Source: an uncultured Pseudomonadota bacterium
GTDB taxonomy: Bacteria > Myxococcota > UBA796
Length of the DNA: 6,014 nt
Direction: 5' to 3'
Assembly: GCA_913040875.1 (NCBI GenBank)
Contig: CAJWHX010000228.1
Location: 1 to 6,014 of the forward strand
Shown here: piece after piece, positions 5,961-6,014 of the stretch
Numbering within the stretch: position 1 is the first letter of the stretch
Layout of the letters: each line of letters begins with the position of its first letter
Notes under the pieces: generated by a model
Told to the model about the DNA's origin: nothing
Database searches by the model: none
Seen by the model: the letters and a program-made list of their open reading frames with translations, nothing else
Program-made: the position numbers and the translations under genes

Positions 5961-6014
5961 ATAAAAAAATATGAGACCCATATATATCTTAAGATGAAGT
6001 ACTACACAATTAAT
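5893..6014. other. AT-rich segment of foreign character interrupting the PHP gene
   Basis: By hand count this stretch is about 25% GC (31 of 122), against 52-58% in nearby 60-base blocks of the PHP gene. The change falls within a few bases of 5892, exactly where the PHP protein stops resembling its family. A hydrophobic run of codons ends at TAA 5958-5960. An ATG at 5994 opens seven codons (MKYYTIN) to the window edge and could start a gene, but it is too short to judge; on the minus strand a frame is open from the edge to 5937. The best explanations are the end of an insertion sequence or other mobile element, or a chimeric assembly join. No recognised terminal repeat or transposase is visible. 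Confidence 0.5.
5905..5975. repeat. 11-bp perfect inverted repeat in the AT-rich segment
   Basis: CTCATATTTTT (5905-5915) and AAAAATATGAG (5965-5975) are exact reverse complements separated by 49 bp. The second copy overlaps a small stem (ATATG 5969-5973 with CATAT 5979-5983). It could be a sub-terminal structure of a mobile element, but AT-rich DNA produces such matches readily. Confidence 0.5.

Noticed and set aside
1..6014. tRNA, rRNA, CRISPR array or riboswitch
   Set aside because: Coding sequence fills nearly the whole window. The few gaps are under 70 bp apart from the final AT-rich stretch, and no regularly spaced repeats or conserved RNA motifs were seen.

Overview
The window reads as chromosomal DNA of roughly 50% GC from a Gram-negative, didermic bacterium. 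An outer-membrane porin of the OprP/OprO type and several exported proteins with signal peptides support this. The style of the genes points to a Myxococcota/Bradymonadia-like ('deltaproteobacterial') lineage: tandem carboxypeptidase-regulatory-like beta-sandwich modules, a TPR-like exported protein with an 'APFGVYQFQ' motif, and a large exported CehA/McbA-type PHP protein with an N-terminal module. This placement rests on family resemblance only, and no marker gene is present. Both ends of the window cut through something: a gene without its 5' end on the left, and foreign-looking AT-rich DNA on the right.

Layout. (1) 1-1164, plus strand: the 3' part of a gene for a protein made of repeated beta-sandwich modules of about 90 residues. 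(2) 1221-1937, plus strand: a small exported protein with TPR-like helices and two hydrophobic segments. It lies 56 bp behind gene 1 with no visible terminator between them, so the two are probably co-transcribed. (3) 1938-2003: a short convergent gap with an 8-bp tandem repeat and no clear terminator. (4) 2004-3080, minus strand: a phosphate-selective-porin-family outer-membrane channel. (5) 3081-3149: a compact divergent control region with a 7+7 bp dyad and a plausible sigma70-type promoter for the porin. (6) 3150-5960, plus strand: a 936-residue exported, probably lipid-anchored, PHP-domain metallohydrolase with all recognisable metal-ligand motifs. (7) From about 5893 to the end: AT-rich DNA (about 25% GC by hand count) that replaces the expected C-terminus of the PHP protein and carries an 11-bp inverted repeat. 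A mobile-element insertion or an assembly junction would explain it.

The porin and the PHP protein are divergently transcribed from one 69-bp region. A natural working idea is a cell-surface module: the PHP enzyme hydrolyses an ester outside the cytoplasm and the porin passes the small anionic product or substrate. The substrate is unknown and the pairing is inferred from gene order alone. No RNA gene, CRISPR array or complete mobile element is visible.
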